The position numbers were made by a program, and so were the translations under genes. From Photobacterium marinum (GTDB lineage: Bacteria > Pseudomonadota > Gammaproteobacteria > Enterobacterales > Vibrionaceae): a stretch of 64,000 nucleotides of DNA. Where the stretch lies: assembly GCF_000331515.1 (NCBI RefSeq), contig NZ_AMZO01000036.1, positions 106,066 through 170,065 on the forward strand. Reading direction: 5' to 3'. Shown piece by piece: positions 40,699 to 49,737 of this stretch. Below the pieces are notes generated by a model. That model saw only the letters and a program-made list of their open reading frames with translations. It made no database searches and was not told the DNA's origin. Numbering within the stretch: position 1 is the first letter of the stretch; each line of letters opens with the position of its first letter.

Positions 40699-41994
40699 TT
40701 AAATCTTTATAAATGGATTAATTTTACCTTCACCAACAGAAACAAATCTTCCGTCAGTAACAACATAAAATGCAAAATTGTCTCCTAACCGCTTTTTAAA
40801 CTCTTCATTAATTGAATTTAAATCACTTTCAGAAGGCTCTATTTTTTTTCTTATAACTAGACAAATATTGTCATTTCGTTGTTGAATTTGCCATTTACCA
40901 ATAAAATTGTAATGTTCCAATACTGTATAAAAGTTTGTAACGGGTATTTTACAGCCTTTCGAAGACTCTAACACAGAATCTAAACGTCCAATAACATTAG
41001 TTAAATAAGGTAATGACATAGAACAAGATTGTTTATCGGTAACTATCGCAACATCACCTGTTGCATAGCGAATTAATGGCATTGCGTAGTTATTTAAGTT
41101 GGTCCCAATAATTTGATATTCGTTATCAGTTTCTGTTGGCTCTAACTCTAACAAACCATATTCATCATAATTGTGCATACCTTTACAATTGCAACAACTA
41201 CCAAACATAACGATTTGTTCAGCCAAACCATAATGGTTAGAAACAACACAACCAAAAACATCACTAATTAACTCTGAATCAGAAGGTGAGAGATATTCGG
41301 AAGCAGTTAGTACAGCCTTAAGATTAGGCTTTGGATGCGTTGGATTTCTAATTAAAAAATCAGACAAAATTTTTACCGATGAAGGATACCCTCGAAGAAA
41401 TTTCACATCATATCTAACCATCTCATTTAAGTAGTATGAAATATCATCATCAGACATATGAAAAGGACTAAAATAGATAAAATTTCTGAGTTTATCGTAT
41501 TTTATACGACTCTCACCAGGCTTAGGGCAATAACTTCTGACAATGGCCATTTTATCTCTAAACCTATAACCCGCCCAATGCCAATGTCGCCAAATACAAG
41601 CTTGCTCAACAATCCAATGTTTATATGAAACCAAAGCAGTAAAAGGATTACCAGTTGAGCCAGATGTTTTAAAAACCAATGAAAAAAAACTACGTTTTTT
41701 ATTAATCAAGTTTTGTGATTCTTGGCGAGCAAGACTTTTTGACAATATGGGAACCTTTTTTACATCTTCAATAGTAACTAAATCAACATTAGGATCAAAA
41801 CCACAAGAGTCATAATACCCCTTATAAAAAGGGATCTCTCTATAAGATGTAATAACAAGATTTCTAAATTTTCTGAATTGCTTTTCTTTAAGCTTGCCCT
41901 TATCTTGATATGCATTCTTTGCCAGATAAAATCTGAAATACAAAAGCCCAGACAAGACTAATAAAGGATCAATAATTTTATTAAGCAATTTCAT
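40699..41994 (-). CDS. CapK/PaaK-like adenylate-forming protein (copy 1)
   Basis: A 431-aa member of the phenylacetate-CoA-ligase-like CapK family found in capsule loci. The ATP-loop motif is VFKTSGSTGNPFTALV near residue 110. It also has RGYPSSVKILSDFL, a cysteine cluster SCCNCKGMH (metal-binding in the family) and PLIRYATGDVAIV, the ATP-ribose motif. The family activates carboxylic acids; the true substrate in capsule systems is not established. Its start overlaps the upstream aminotransferase by 14 bp. The DNA is clearly more AT-rich than the core genome. A distant paralogue is at 47838-49130. Confidence 0.87.
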   Translation of the reverse strand: MKLLNKIIDPLLVLSGLLYFRFYLAKNAYQDKGKLKEKQFRKFRNLVITSYREIPFYKGYYDSCGFDPNVDLVTIEDVKKVPILSKSLARQESQNLINKKRSFFSLVFKTSGSTGNPFTALVSYKHWIVEQACIWRHWHWAGYRFRDKMAIVRSYCPKPGESRIKYDKLRNFIYFSPFHMSDDDISYYLNEMVRYDVKFLRGYPSSVKILSDFLIRNPTHPKPNLKAVLTASEYLSPSDSELISDVFGCVVSNHYGLAEQIVMFGSCCNCKGMHNYDEYGLLELEPTETDNEYQIIGTNLNNYAMPLIRYATGDVAIVTDKQSCSMSLPYLTNVIGRLDSVLESSKGCKIPVTNFYTVLEHYNFIGKWQIQQRNDNICLVIRKKIEPSESDLNSINEEFKKRLGDNFAFYVVTDGRFVSVGEGKINPFIKI

Positions 41995-43075
41995 CTAAAA
42001 CATCAACCAGTACATTTAAGAAGATAGTCATTTGGCTAAGCGTACCTACACTTATTCGAGAATAGGTCTCCATATCATCAACATGTGCATATGAACGAAT
42101 AAAAATCTTATGGTTTTCAAGTTTCTGAATAATTTCTCTATTTTTCTCACCAAAATCGACAAACACGAAATTACCACCTTCATAACCAAGAACATTTAGC
42201 CCCATATCCTTTAGCCTATCAACAAGCCATAATTTACTCTCATTAACTTCTTGAACATATTGTCTTGTATATGAGATATCGTGAAGTGCTGCTAATGCTG
42301 CCAATTGTGAACAACTAGAAATGTTTTTTGGATTTCTAACTTTGCGCAAACCTTCAATATTATGGCGACTTGATATTGCATAACCTATTCTAAATGAAGC
42401 CAAAGCAAAAGCCTTAGAAAAAGTTCGACAGATGACAATATTGTCGAATTTCTCAACTAAATCAGAGGCAGTTATCTCTGTGAATTCGTAATAAGCTTCA
42501 TCGATAACAAATAGAACATCATTATATTTTCGAAGTAACTGTTCAATCAAATTATAATTATATACATTTCCAGTAGGATTATTTGGATTACAAAGATAAA
42601 CAATTTTAGGCATTTCTTTATTCATAAAATATGTAAAATTGTCTTTATTGAAAGTAAATTTGGTATCTTTACTTAGTTTAAAATGCACAATATCAGCACC
42701 AACACTTTGCGCGGCGGCACGAAAATTATCATATGTCGGGCCGATCATTGCAACCTTATCTCCCGGATAAATAAATGTCCTAATAATATATTCATGCAGC
42801 GCATCTGAACTTGCAAAATATTCCACACAGTCAATTGACTGGCCAACATATTCTGCTATCGCTAAACGTAGTTCCGTGTTATCTACATTCGGATACCAAT
42901 TCAAACGACCTGTAGATAAAAATTCAGAGATATACTTTGATACAAGTGGAGTAGGCTGAATTGTTGCTTCATTCCAATCTAGCTTTAACATATGTGGATC
43001 AGACGTATAATCCCATGCTTTGTGTGAACTAACCTTATATGGATTTAGAGAACGAATAAATTTATTAAAGAACAT
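41981..43075 (-). CDS. HisC-like PLP-dependent aminotransferase
   Basis: Fold-type I aminotransferase, 364 aa, closest in style to histidinol-phosphate aminotransferases: LDWNEATIQPTP, YLCNPNNPTGNVY, FVIDEAYYEF and the PLP-lysine segment SKAFALASFRIGY. The C-terminal Arg needed for carboxylate or phosphate binding is plausibly in SRISVGTL. There are no other his genes here, so a role in making an amino-substituted capsule tailoring group is more likely than histidine synthesis. It lies between wzy and a CapK-like gene, overlapping the latter. AT-rich. Confidence 0.85.
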   Translation of the reverse strand: MFFNKFIRSLNPYKVSSHKAWDYTSDPHMLKLDWNEATIQPTPLVSKYISEFLSTGRLNWYPNVDNTELRLAIAEYVGQSIDCVEYFASSDALHEYIIRTFIYPGDKVAMIGPTYDNFRAAAQSVGADIVHFKLSKDTKFTFNKDNFTYFMNKEMPKIVYLCNPNNPTGNVYNYNLIEQLLRKYNDVLFVIDEAYYEFTEITASDLVEKFDNIVICRTFSKAFALASFRIGYAISSRHNIEGLRKVRNPKNISSCSQLAALAALHDISYTRQYVQEVNESKLWLVDRLKDMGLNVLGYEGGNFVFVDFGEKNREIIQKLENHKIFIRSYAHVDDMETYSRISVGTLSQMTIFLNVLVDVLDEIA

Positions 43076-43079
43076 AACA

Positions 43080-44357
43080 TCACCATTTAAACTTATATTT
43101 TACCAACAAGCCAGAAAGAAAAAGTACTATTATTGAATACCAAAATGTAAATCCTGAAAAACCATCTCTGACAAAAAAGTAAAACAACAACAATAGAAAA
43201 GAGCAGCGAAAAAGACTTGAAATTTCATTTGTTTTAATATTAATCTTAGCCATATAGGAACACATTAACGCCCAAATCAGTGCATATACTACTGGCCCCA
43301 GATATCCAAAAAACATATAAGATTCTGATATAAACCCATATGTGGTGGTATGATATTCAACCACACTAGATTCATAACGTGGTTGCCAATATCTTCGATA
43401 AAAACCAACTAAAGGTTTATCAGACCAGAGTGAACGCGGAACAATCGCGATCATTGTGTCAGATATACCAACAGCCGTATACTCTAAATTCCAGTTAAAA
43501 TCATTGATTACTCTAGCACTGAAGTATGGCTCTCTCTGATAATCTGCTAACTTTGACAAGAAACCAACTTTTGATCCCGAATCAGATGTAACGACAAAAC
43601 TAAAGGAAAACCACAATAACGCAAGAAACAAGCAACCGAAACCAAAAATCTTTTTTATAACATTGAAATTTGACAGCTTAAAACTAAAAAGTTTAAAACT
43701 AATTACAGACCAATACACAATTATCCATAAATAGTTCTGCTTACCACCACCAAAAAAGACTAAAATTAGTGGTAATAATATTATACAAAATCTTATGATA
43801 TAATTTAAATCTTTACGCTTCAAAAAAAAGTAACATGAAACAAACAAAAGAGCATGGAGAAAAACAGAATGAATATAGTTAATAAACCCAGTACCTTTTT
43901 TAATATAAGTATAATCTCGTGGAGACATAAATCTATCAAACACTGCTGCTGGGGAAAAGCTAAGACCAGTTGCCAAATAAATATACTTAACAATTAACGC
44001 AAGTATAAATAGAATCAGCACGTTTTTATATGTAACAGTACCATTTATAACACTCACACTCCAGTTTCTTGCACCTTTAAAAACAACAGCTGAAATAAGA
44101 AAATAAAACAGAAAAAATGAAACAGAAAATGCAAGAATAAAAAACTCAAGTTTCTTTAGCTCAGAAAAATCAAGCCCATTAATTAAAGATGGAACAATAG
44201 CGAAGTAATAAGATGAACCTAGTATGGGCAATAAATAGACAAATATTATACATGACGACAAAACAAATACTGGACTAGGAAAATAATAATTCTTTCCTAA
44301 AATTTTAGATTCTAGAAGAACAGATAAAACCAGCATTGAAAAAACAATTAAAATCAT
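43080..44357 (-). CDS. wzy: Wzy-type repeat-unit polymerase
   Basis: Predicted inner-membrane polymerase that joins lipid-linked repeat units in the periplasm. It is a 425-aa protein dominated by hydrophobic helices (about 10-12). A larger periplasmic loop near residues 270-350 contains IVPRSLWSDKPLVGFYRRYW, a motif common in O-antigen and capsule polymerases. As usual for Wzy there is little sequence identity to recognise, so the call rests on topology, that motif and position among transferases and wzx. AT-rich. Confidence 0.8.
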   Translation of the reverse strand: MILIVFSMLVLSVLLESKILGKNYYFPSPVFVLSSCIIFVYLLPILGSSYYFAIVPSLINGLDFSELKKLEFFILAFSVSFFLFYFLISAVVFKGARNWSVSVINGTVTYKNVLILFILALIVKYIYLATGLSFSPAAVFDRFMSPRDYTYIKKGTGFINYIHSVFLHALLFVSCYFFLKRKDLNYIIRFCIILLPLILVFFGGGKQNYLWIIVYWSVISFKLFSFKLSNFNVIKKIFGFGCLFLALLWFSFSFVVTSDSGSKVGFLSKLADYQREPYFSARVINDFNWNLEYTAVGISDTMIAIVPRSLWSDKPLVGFYRRYWQPRYESSVVEYHTTTYGFISESYMFFGYLGPVVYALIWALMCSYMAKINIKTNEISSLFRCSFLLLLFYFFVRDGFSGFTFWYSIIVLFLSGLLVKYKFKW

Positions 44358-44366
44358 ATTAAAATG

Positions 44367-45470
44367 CTACAAAATATCTTTTAAGACAGAATGAACACGC
44401 TTATCCCAACAGATAAAATCATCATAAGAAGTCATCTTCGATTCATCCTTATCTTTCTGATAATCCATAAAACAGTTAATCAAGCCTAAAACATCACCAT
44501 ATTTAACCCCAGTAAAGCCATAATTATCAATAAATATTTCAGAAGCTTTAATATCATTATTTACAATGACATTTGTTGATGTGAATAATGCGTCGTACCA
44601 TTTATTTGGTTCCGCTCTCTGATGTATCTCATAGACGGGGTCATAAAATGAAAGAAGCAAATCCATAACATAGTAGATTGCCAATGCATCGGCATTTGAA
44701 ACACAACCTATGTAGCTTACAGATTTAAACAATTCTAATCTATTAATTACACGATCATCGCCGGACCCAGCAACAATAAAATGTATTGGCAGTTTCATAT
44801 TTTCGCACTTTTCAATGGTGTTTAATATGAAATCAATTCCTCGTCTTTCAGACATCCAACCATTAATATACACATTTAATTTATTATCACTTCTTAGATG
44901 CTGCCATTTATTAATTTTCTTTTCTGCTTCAGCTAAAGTCTCACTGTGAGGTGTATTATGAATAACTCTGATATTATCACGTTGTTCGTAGACCCTATTT
45001 TCACCTGGAACCAAATGCAAAATAGCCTGTCTTGCCACAAAGCTCTCTAATTTTAGAGCAATTGATTTAACAATTGGGTGACCACGATAACTAAATGCCA
45101 AATTATCTCTATCAAGATAGATAAATTTTATTTTTTTAAAATGGCATAATAAAGCTACAGGAAATCCACTCTCAAATTTCGAGCATATAACTACATCACC
45201 ACTCTTTCTCTTAAACAAGCAATCAATAAAAACTAAAAACATCCAAATAGGATAGACCAACGCTACATATTTTGACCCATCATTACCATAATTAAGCAAA
45301 ACACGGGTTTTAACACCTTTATGTTCAGAAGAGCTCGGGGTATTTTTTCTCCGCCAACAATGAAATGTTATTTTATCAGTATAACAACTTAGAACTTTTG
45401 CTAGTTTTGATAAATAAGGTTGACTGTTGATATTATATCCAACAGAGTAAATATGAACATTAGCTTTCAT
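44367..45470 (-). CDS. Glycosyltransferase (GT4-like)
   Basis: Predicted cytoplasmic GT-B transferase, 367 aa, with no signal peptide. The C-terminal Rossmann half reads LNVYINGWMSERRGIDFIL, FIVAGSGDDRVINRL and SYIGCVSNADALAIYY. The donor-binding glutamate region is probably RAEPNKWYDALFTSTNVIV. Its start overlaps the preceding transferase by 11 bp. It adds one sugar of the repeat unit; which one cannot be read from the sequence. AT-rich. Confidence 0.75.
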   Translation of the reverse strand: MKANVHIYSVGYNINSQPYLSKLAKVLSCYTDKITFHCWRRKNTPSSSEHKGVKTRVLLNYGNDGSKYVALVYPIWMFLVFIDCLFKRKSGDVVICSKFESGFPVALLCHFKKIKFIYLDRDNLAFSYRGHPIVKSIALKLESFVARQAILHLVPGENRVYEQRDNIRVIHNTPHSETLAEAEKKINKWQHLRSDNKLNVYINGWMSERRGIDFILNTIEKCENMKLPIHFIVAGSGDDRVINRLELFKSVSYIGCVSNADALAIYYVMDLLLSFYDPVYEIHQRAEPNKWYDALFTSTNVIVNNDIKASEIFIDNYGFTGVKYGDVLGLINCFMDYQKDKDESKMTSYDDFICWDKRVHSVLKDIL

Positions 45471-46686
45471 TTGAAATATATTCCACAGTTATAGATTGCG
45501 CATCAAATAATGGTAACATCATCGAAACATAATCATCATATGCTTCACTAAAGTCTGTTGATTCAACCATTTTAATAAAATTAAATACTTTCTGCTTTGT
45601 TTCTTTCGTATTAACTTCTAAGCTATTGAGTGACAAACAAGCTGGATGATTCTTTAACAGTTCTAAGCAAGCATCATTTTCTGACTGGTAAATATTGATA
45701 ACTGGCTTACCACTAAAAATTAGGTCTGATATTTTACTTGGTAATTGATTATCTGTAGTATTTCCAAGGTTAACAATAATGGATGCAGCCGATATTTTTA
45801 TATCAAGTTGATTTTTTGGAATCATCCCATTAATAGATATGTTAGCTAACAAATTAGTATCTAGTTGAAAGACACTAATAAGTGTATTGCAATCGACCCC
45901 GTAAATTGAACATTTGTAATCATCATTGTAACTATTAACTATAGATAAAAGTTGAATAACATATGATGGTTCTCTTACTTTTGAATAGAATCTTCCTGCA
46001 TAAACGACTTCTCCACTTGGATTAAAAGCATATTTAAAAGGAGGATTATTTCTAATAGGAAATAACACATTCACTTTCTCATCTGATAGTTTAAACTCAG
46101 ATAAATATTCACCTTTCATCATATTATTTGTCACAAATATTTTATCTGCTAGCTTCAGAACCAAGTGCTCTGCTATAAAATTAAGCTTAGAATAAAAAAA
46201 TGAGTTGACCTTTATATCTTTAAGTAAAAAAAATGGGTCACCAATATCGACATGCCAATGACATTTTTCATTAGCTTTTTTTTTCGCGTAAAGACCAAGA
46301 AGATGAGAGGAGAATGGGTGCGAAACAGATATTATTAAATCGTAATCATTTTTCCCCATTAAACTTTTCAATATTGGTAAAGACTTTACTACCCAAACTA
46401 TTCCATAGTCAGGCCATCGTAAAGTTATGCATAAATTTCTCAGTCGAGATTTTATCCACCCAAGGATACCATTACATTTTTCAACCTTTCCTGAATCTGA
46501 TGAAGGATTCAAAGGCAGCGTATGTGTACAATAAGTATCTTGAGAAGCAATGTTCTCATTTTTCCCAGCATGAATAACTGTTAAGTTATGCCCAAATTCG
46601 GTTATTTTTTGGCCTAATGAATTCCAACGAATTGCTCGAGGGCTTGATGATTCACCATAATTAAACGATAGCAGTAGAATTTTCAT
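45460..46686 (-). CDS. Glycosyltransferase (GT4-like)
   Basis: Predicted GT-B transferase of 408 aa. The N-terminus MKILLLSFNYGESSSPRAIR, the middle ISVSHPFSSHLLGLYAKK and WHVDIGDPFFLL resemble WbuB-type GT4 enzymes. The C-terminal half has VVYAGRFYSKVREPSYVI and NQLPSKISDLIFSGKPVINI. It overlaps wzx by 26 bp and the next transferase by 11 bp, so this part of the locus is tightly packed. Sugar specificity unknown. AT-rich. Confidence 0.75.
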   Translation of the reverse strand: MKILLLSFNYGESSSPRAIRWNSLGQKITEFGHNLTVIHAGKNENIASQDTYCTHTLPLNPSSDSGKVEKCNGILGWIKSRLRNLCITLRWPDYGIVWVVKSLPILKSLMGKNDYDLIISVSHPFSSHLLGLYAKKKANEKCHWHVDIGDPFFLLKDIKVNSFFYSKLNFIAEHLVLKLADKIFVTNNMMKGEYLSEFKLSDEKVNVLFPIRNNPPFKYAFNPSGEVVYAGRFYSKVREPSYVIQLLSIVNSYNDDYKCSIYGVDCNTLISVFQLDTNLLANISINGMIPKNQLDIKISAASIIVNLGNTTDNQLPSKISDLIFSGKPVINIYQSENDACLELLKNHPACLSLNSLEVNTKETKQKVFNFIKMVESTDFSEAYDDYVSMMLPLFDAQSITVEYISNES

Positions 46687-47851
46687 GAGTCTTATTTACA
46701 ATAATAACTAAAATATTAAGGATAGTCGTAGATATTAATGTCGATATAGAAAGAATATATACTGGCTTAATATTATACAATGATGGGGCTACTATTAAGG
46801 TACATGTCTTTATTATCACTGCAAAAAGAAAAATTACGATAACATCAACATGTTTACCACTTGCTAACAACTTATTAAATGAACGAATTGCAAAAAATGA
46901 AGTTATTAGCGATAAAGATAGTATCTGAAAACACAATATGCTTTCTGGATAATTATTGTTAGTTAATATAGGAAAGATAAACGGCGAAATAATAATAGCC
47001 AATAAGAGACATATTATGAAAAAAGAAATAATAAGGAAAAGCCCTCTTACAGAGTCTTCACTATCAATTTTATTTATGCTCGGCAACACAACAGTATTTA
47101 TAGAAGATATAACCAAAACAAAAATAGAATAAAACCGAAGCGCTGTTGCCATGACAACGGTATCATATTCAACCATTGCAGCACTAGAATATATTATATC
47201 GATTTGCCCCCAGACAGATAAGATTAATAAATACAAAACAATTTTTAGATCTGCTTTTGAGAAATACAGCTTAAATCCAGAAAGCTTTTTAATTTCAAAT
47301 GCTGAATCACCGCGATTAAAAAGCAAAAATGCCGCCATGAAGATAGATACACACAAAAATAAAACTTCTGATTTAATTTCAAAGAAATTTGATAGAAAGA
47401 AAACAGTCATACTTCCAAAAAGCACAAACAAATATCTGTATACAGTTTCTTTACTTACTTTTTCAAATACATTTAAACTTTGCCAATAAACTCTTCTATA
47501 GATAAAAGATGAAGTTAAAAATATAAATATTGCAATTGATATTTTCAACTCAATTGAGTCAAAAGCAGAATATGAAAAAACAAGGATAAATGATAATATA
47601 TTACCAACAAAAAAAATATACCTAAGTACCGTTATCCTATATTTTTCTTCCAAGCCATCATTAACAATTTTTTGGATTGAAAAAGTTGCAGATGGGTCTA
47701 AGCAGATCGCAATAATTGAGTTTGCTATAACAAATAATGCTACATTTTCTTCTGATTGACTCCACGTCAATATTAAAAATGAGACAAACGAAGCAAGTTT
47801 AGCTATCAAATCGCCTGTTAAGACACGTAAAATGCTGCTAATCATTTTCAA
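46661..47851 (-). CDS. wzx: Wzx-type oligosaccharide flippase
   Basis: Polytopic membrane protein of 396 aa with about 11-12 hydrophobic segments, for example residues 9-30, 78-96, 106-126 and 268-294. It begins MKMISSILRVLTGDLIAKLA, the usual amphipathic start of PST/Wzx proteins. It should move the undecaprenyl-linked repeat unit across the inner membrane. It is a little shorter than many Wzx proteins (about 400-480). It overlaps the CapK-like gene before it by 14 bp. AT-rich. Confidence 0.8.
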   Translation of the reverse strand: MKMISSILRVLTGDLIAKLASFVSFLILTWSQSEENVALFVIANSIIAICLDPSATFSIQKIVNDGLEEKYRITVLRYIFFVGNILSFILVFSYSAFDSIELKISIAIFIFLTSSFIYRRVYWQSLNVFEKVSKETVYRYLFVLFGSMTVFFLSNFFEIKSEVLFLCVSIFMAAFLLFNRGDSAFEIKKLSGFKLYFSKADLKIVLYLLILSVWGQIDIIYSSAAMVEYDTVVMATALRFYSIFVLVISSINTVVLPSINKIDSEDSVRGLFLIISFFIICLLLAIIISPFIFPILTNNNYPESILCFQILSLSLITSFFAIRSFNKLLASGKHVDVIVIFLFAVIIKTCTLIVAPSLYNIKPVYILSISTLISTTILNILVIIVNKTHENSTAIV

Positions 47852-49130
47852 TCTTCAGTGTAATTATAGGCTTGTGTTTTCCTGTTTTGGGATCACGCGG
47901 TATTTCTTTTAGTTTTTCAAATTGAATTTTTGCAGAGTCACCTAAACGTTGTAATAGCTCTGATTTCAGCTTTTTCTCGAAATCAGCTGTAGCATTCGGT
48001 TTAAGAACATATTTAACAACAAAATCACTGTTTGTTACTTGCACCAACTGAAAAATTGAAATATATTCAGCGAATTTATAAAAAACCGTATATATATTAA
48101 CACATGGTACACTTCGATCAGCTAATACAATGATATCTGATTCCCGACCTAGTATTTTACCAACAACTACATCTGATCCTTGTTTACAAGATGAATGCTT
48201 CATCTCTTTAAAGCTAAAGAGATCGCCAGTATCATAACGAACTAGTGGATAGCTTGAATTTAAAAAACCAGTTCCCACTATTTTCCTATTTTTACCGTCA
48301 CCTATAAACTCAACAATTCCGTAATCATTATTTATATGATAACCACCACACTCTCTACATGAGGTAAGTCTAGCAGACGCCTCTACATTATTGTAAACAT
48401 CTAATACTTCGCTATTTGGAAATGCTATATACGCGGTCTTATACCATAGTTCAAACATCATTTCCGAAGAAACATAAATAGCTTTTACGTCAGGCAAACA
48501 TTTCCTGTTTTTTACTAGATATTCAGAAAAGATCCCTAAAGATGATGGATAAGTGAAAATGTATTTAATCTTGCGTTCTTTTAATATTTTATAATATAGA
48601 TCCATATTTTCATCAGTCATATCATAGGCCGACATCATCCAATGTCGATAGTATCTCAAATACTTAATTACCTTCTCATTCACTTTTGGAACATAAGATC
48701 TTAGCCACGCAATCTCTTCTCCTGGAGTATAGCCTTTAATTGCCAAAGAACTATATGTAAAGTACTGTTCTTCATAGCGATCTTTCCACGTCCTGTATAA
48801 AACCAAGGGTTCACCAGAAGATCCGGATGTTGATAACCTTACTTCATCTTTGTGATTTACAAATTCAAAACAGGATAACAAGGTCTTTTTATTGATAACA
48901 GGATATGCATCTAAGCTTTCCGCATTAATTACATGCTTATATAATGCTTTATTACTTGCTTGATTTAATAATATTGACAATCTTTCATTTTCTATGTCGA
49001 CAAGTGCATCTCTACTCAATAAGGCCCTATTAGTACACACCTGTAGACCATTAATAAATCGATTATGTACTAAATTATAAGGAAGATAAGATAAGGATAG
49101 CTTAGCAATATTTTTTATATCAGTGACCAT
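47838..49130 (-). CDS. CapK/PaaK-like adenylate-forming protein (copy 2)
   Basis: A 430-aa relative of the protein at 40699-41994 and of the same length, but clearly diverged. It has the ATP loop RLSTSGSSGEPLVLYR, FTYPSSLGIFSEYLV, a Cys/His cluster SCRECGGYH, SYPLVRYDTGDLFSF and a C-terminal EIPRDPKTGKHKPI. That last segment is where adenylate-forming enzymes carry their catalytic lysine. Two such enzymes in one capsule locus suggest two acylation or amide-forming steps, or a donor-acceptor relay. Its start overlaps the end of the HAD gene by 11 bp. AT-rich. Confidence 0.86.
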   Translation of the reverse strand: MVTDIKNIAKLSLSYLPYNLVHNRFINGLQVCTNRALLSRDALVDIENERLSILLNQASNKALYKHVINAESLDAYPVINKKTLLSCFEFVNHKDEVRLSTSGSSGEPLVLYRTWKDRYEEQYFTYSSLAIKGYTPGEEIAWLRSYVPKVNEKVIKYLRYYRHWMMSAYDMTDENMDLYYKILKERKIKYIFTYPSSLGIFSEYLVKNRKCLPDVKAIYVSSEMMFELWYKTAYIAFPNSEVLDVYNNVEASARLTSCRECGGYHINNDYGIVEFIGDGKNRKIVGTGFLNSSYPLVRYDTGDLFSFKEMKHSSCKQGSDVVVGKILGRESDIIVLADRSVPCVNIYTVFYKFAEYISIFQLVQVTNSDFVVKYVLKPNATADFEKKLKSELLQRLGDSAKIQFEKLKEIPRDPKTGKHKPIITLKIEND

Positions 49131-49737
49131 TAATTATTCTCCAATTATTATTCTCAGCCACTTTAAGTAGTTCTTTGTTAGGACCTTCTACCACAACTAC
49201 TCTATTGGAATGCTTAAGCATTGGCAGGTCAGTTATATGATCCGAGTAAGCAACGGACTCAATAATATTTAATTGATTCTCAAATTTAATAATTTCTTCT
49301 AATTTTCTTTCGGCATACATAAAGTCTAAAGATAATTTATTTCCTTTTTTTTCAATCTGTGATGTTATATAGTGATATACGTTCACATCTAACATATCAA
49401 AAAAAGGCTTGATATAATATTTTAAGGCCGCGCTTACTACTACCAACTTATATCCATTAGATGTTAAATTTCTAATTTCAGAAATTACATTTTGATTGAT
49501 ATGTTTTTTTATTAGCAGACTTGAATAGCTGTGACCATACTTATCCAAATTGTCGTAAACTTTATGATCTAAATTCTCTATTCTTTCAGAAACTTCTGTT
49601 CTTCTTATTTTATCGTTAAATATGGATAATAAATTTATCTCTCTTAATTGAACATACCTTATAAATGATCCAAGTGTAAATTTATTTACCGCTGTATGAC
49701 AAAAATCCAAGTATATTACTTTAATATCATTACTCAT
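49120..49737 (-). CDS. HAD-family phosphatase-like protein with altered motif I
   Basis: A 205-aa HAD subfamily IB-like protein related in layout to SerB. Motif I reads YLDFCHTAV: nucleophile Asp11 is present, but the second position (Asp13, the usual general acid) is Cys13, codon TGT. Motif II is LVVVSAALKYYIKPF, motif III the Lys-rich IEKKGNKLS, and motif IV VAYSDHITDLPMLKHS. The cap region is short. ATG 49737 overlaps the heparinase-like stop by 8 bp; upstream in-frame codons to 49809 do not look like HAD. It may act on a phosphorylated precursor made with the nearby aminotransferase, or have lost phosphatase activity. Confidence 0.8.
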   Translation of the reverse strand: MSNDIKVIYLDFCHTAVNKFTLGSFIRYVQLREINLLSIFNDKIRRTEVSERIENLDHKVYDNLDKYGHSYSSLLIKKHINQNVISEIRNLTSNGYKLVVVSAALKYYIKPFFDMLDVNVYHYITSQIEKKGNKLSLDFMYAERKLEEIIKFENQLNIIESVAYSDHITDLPMLKHSNRVVVVEGPNKELLKVAENNNWRIINGH

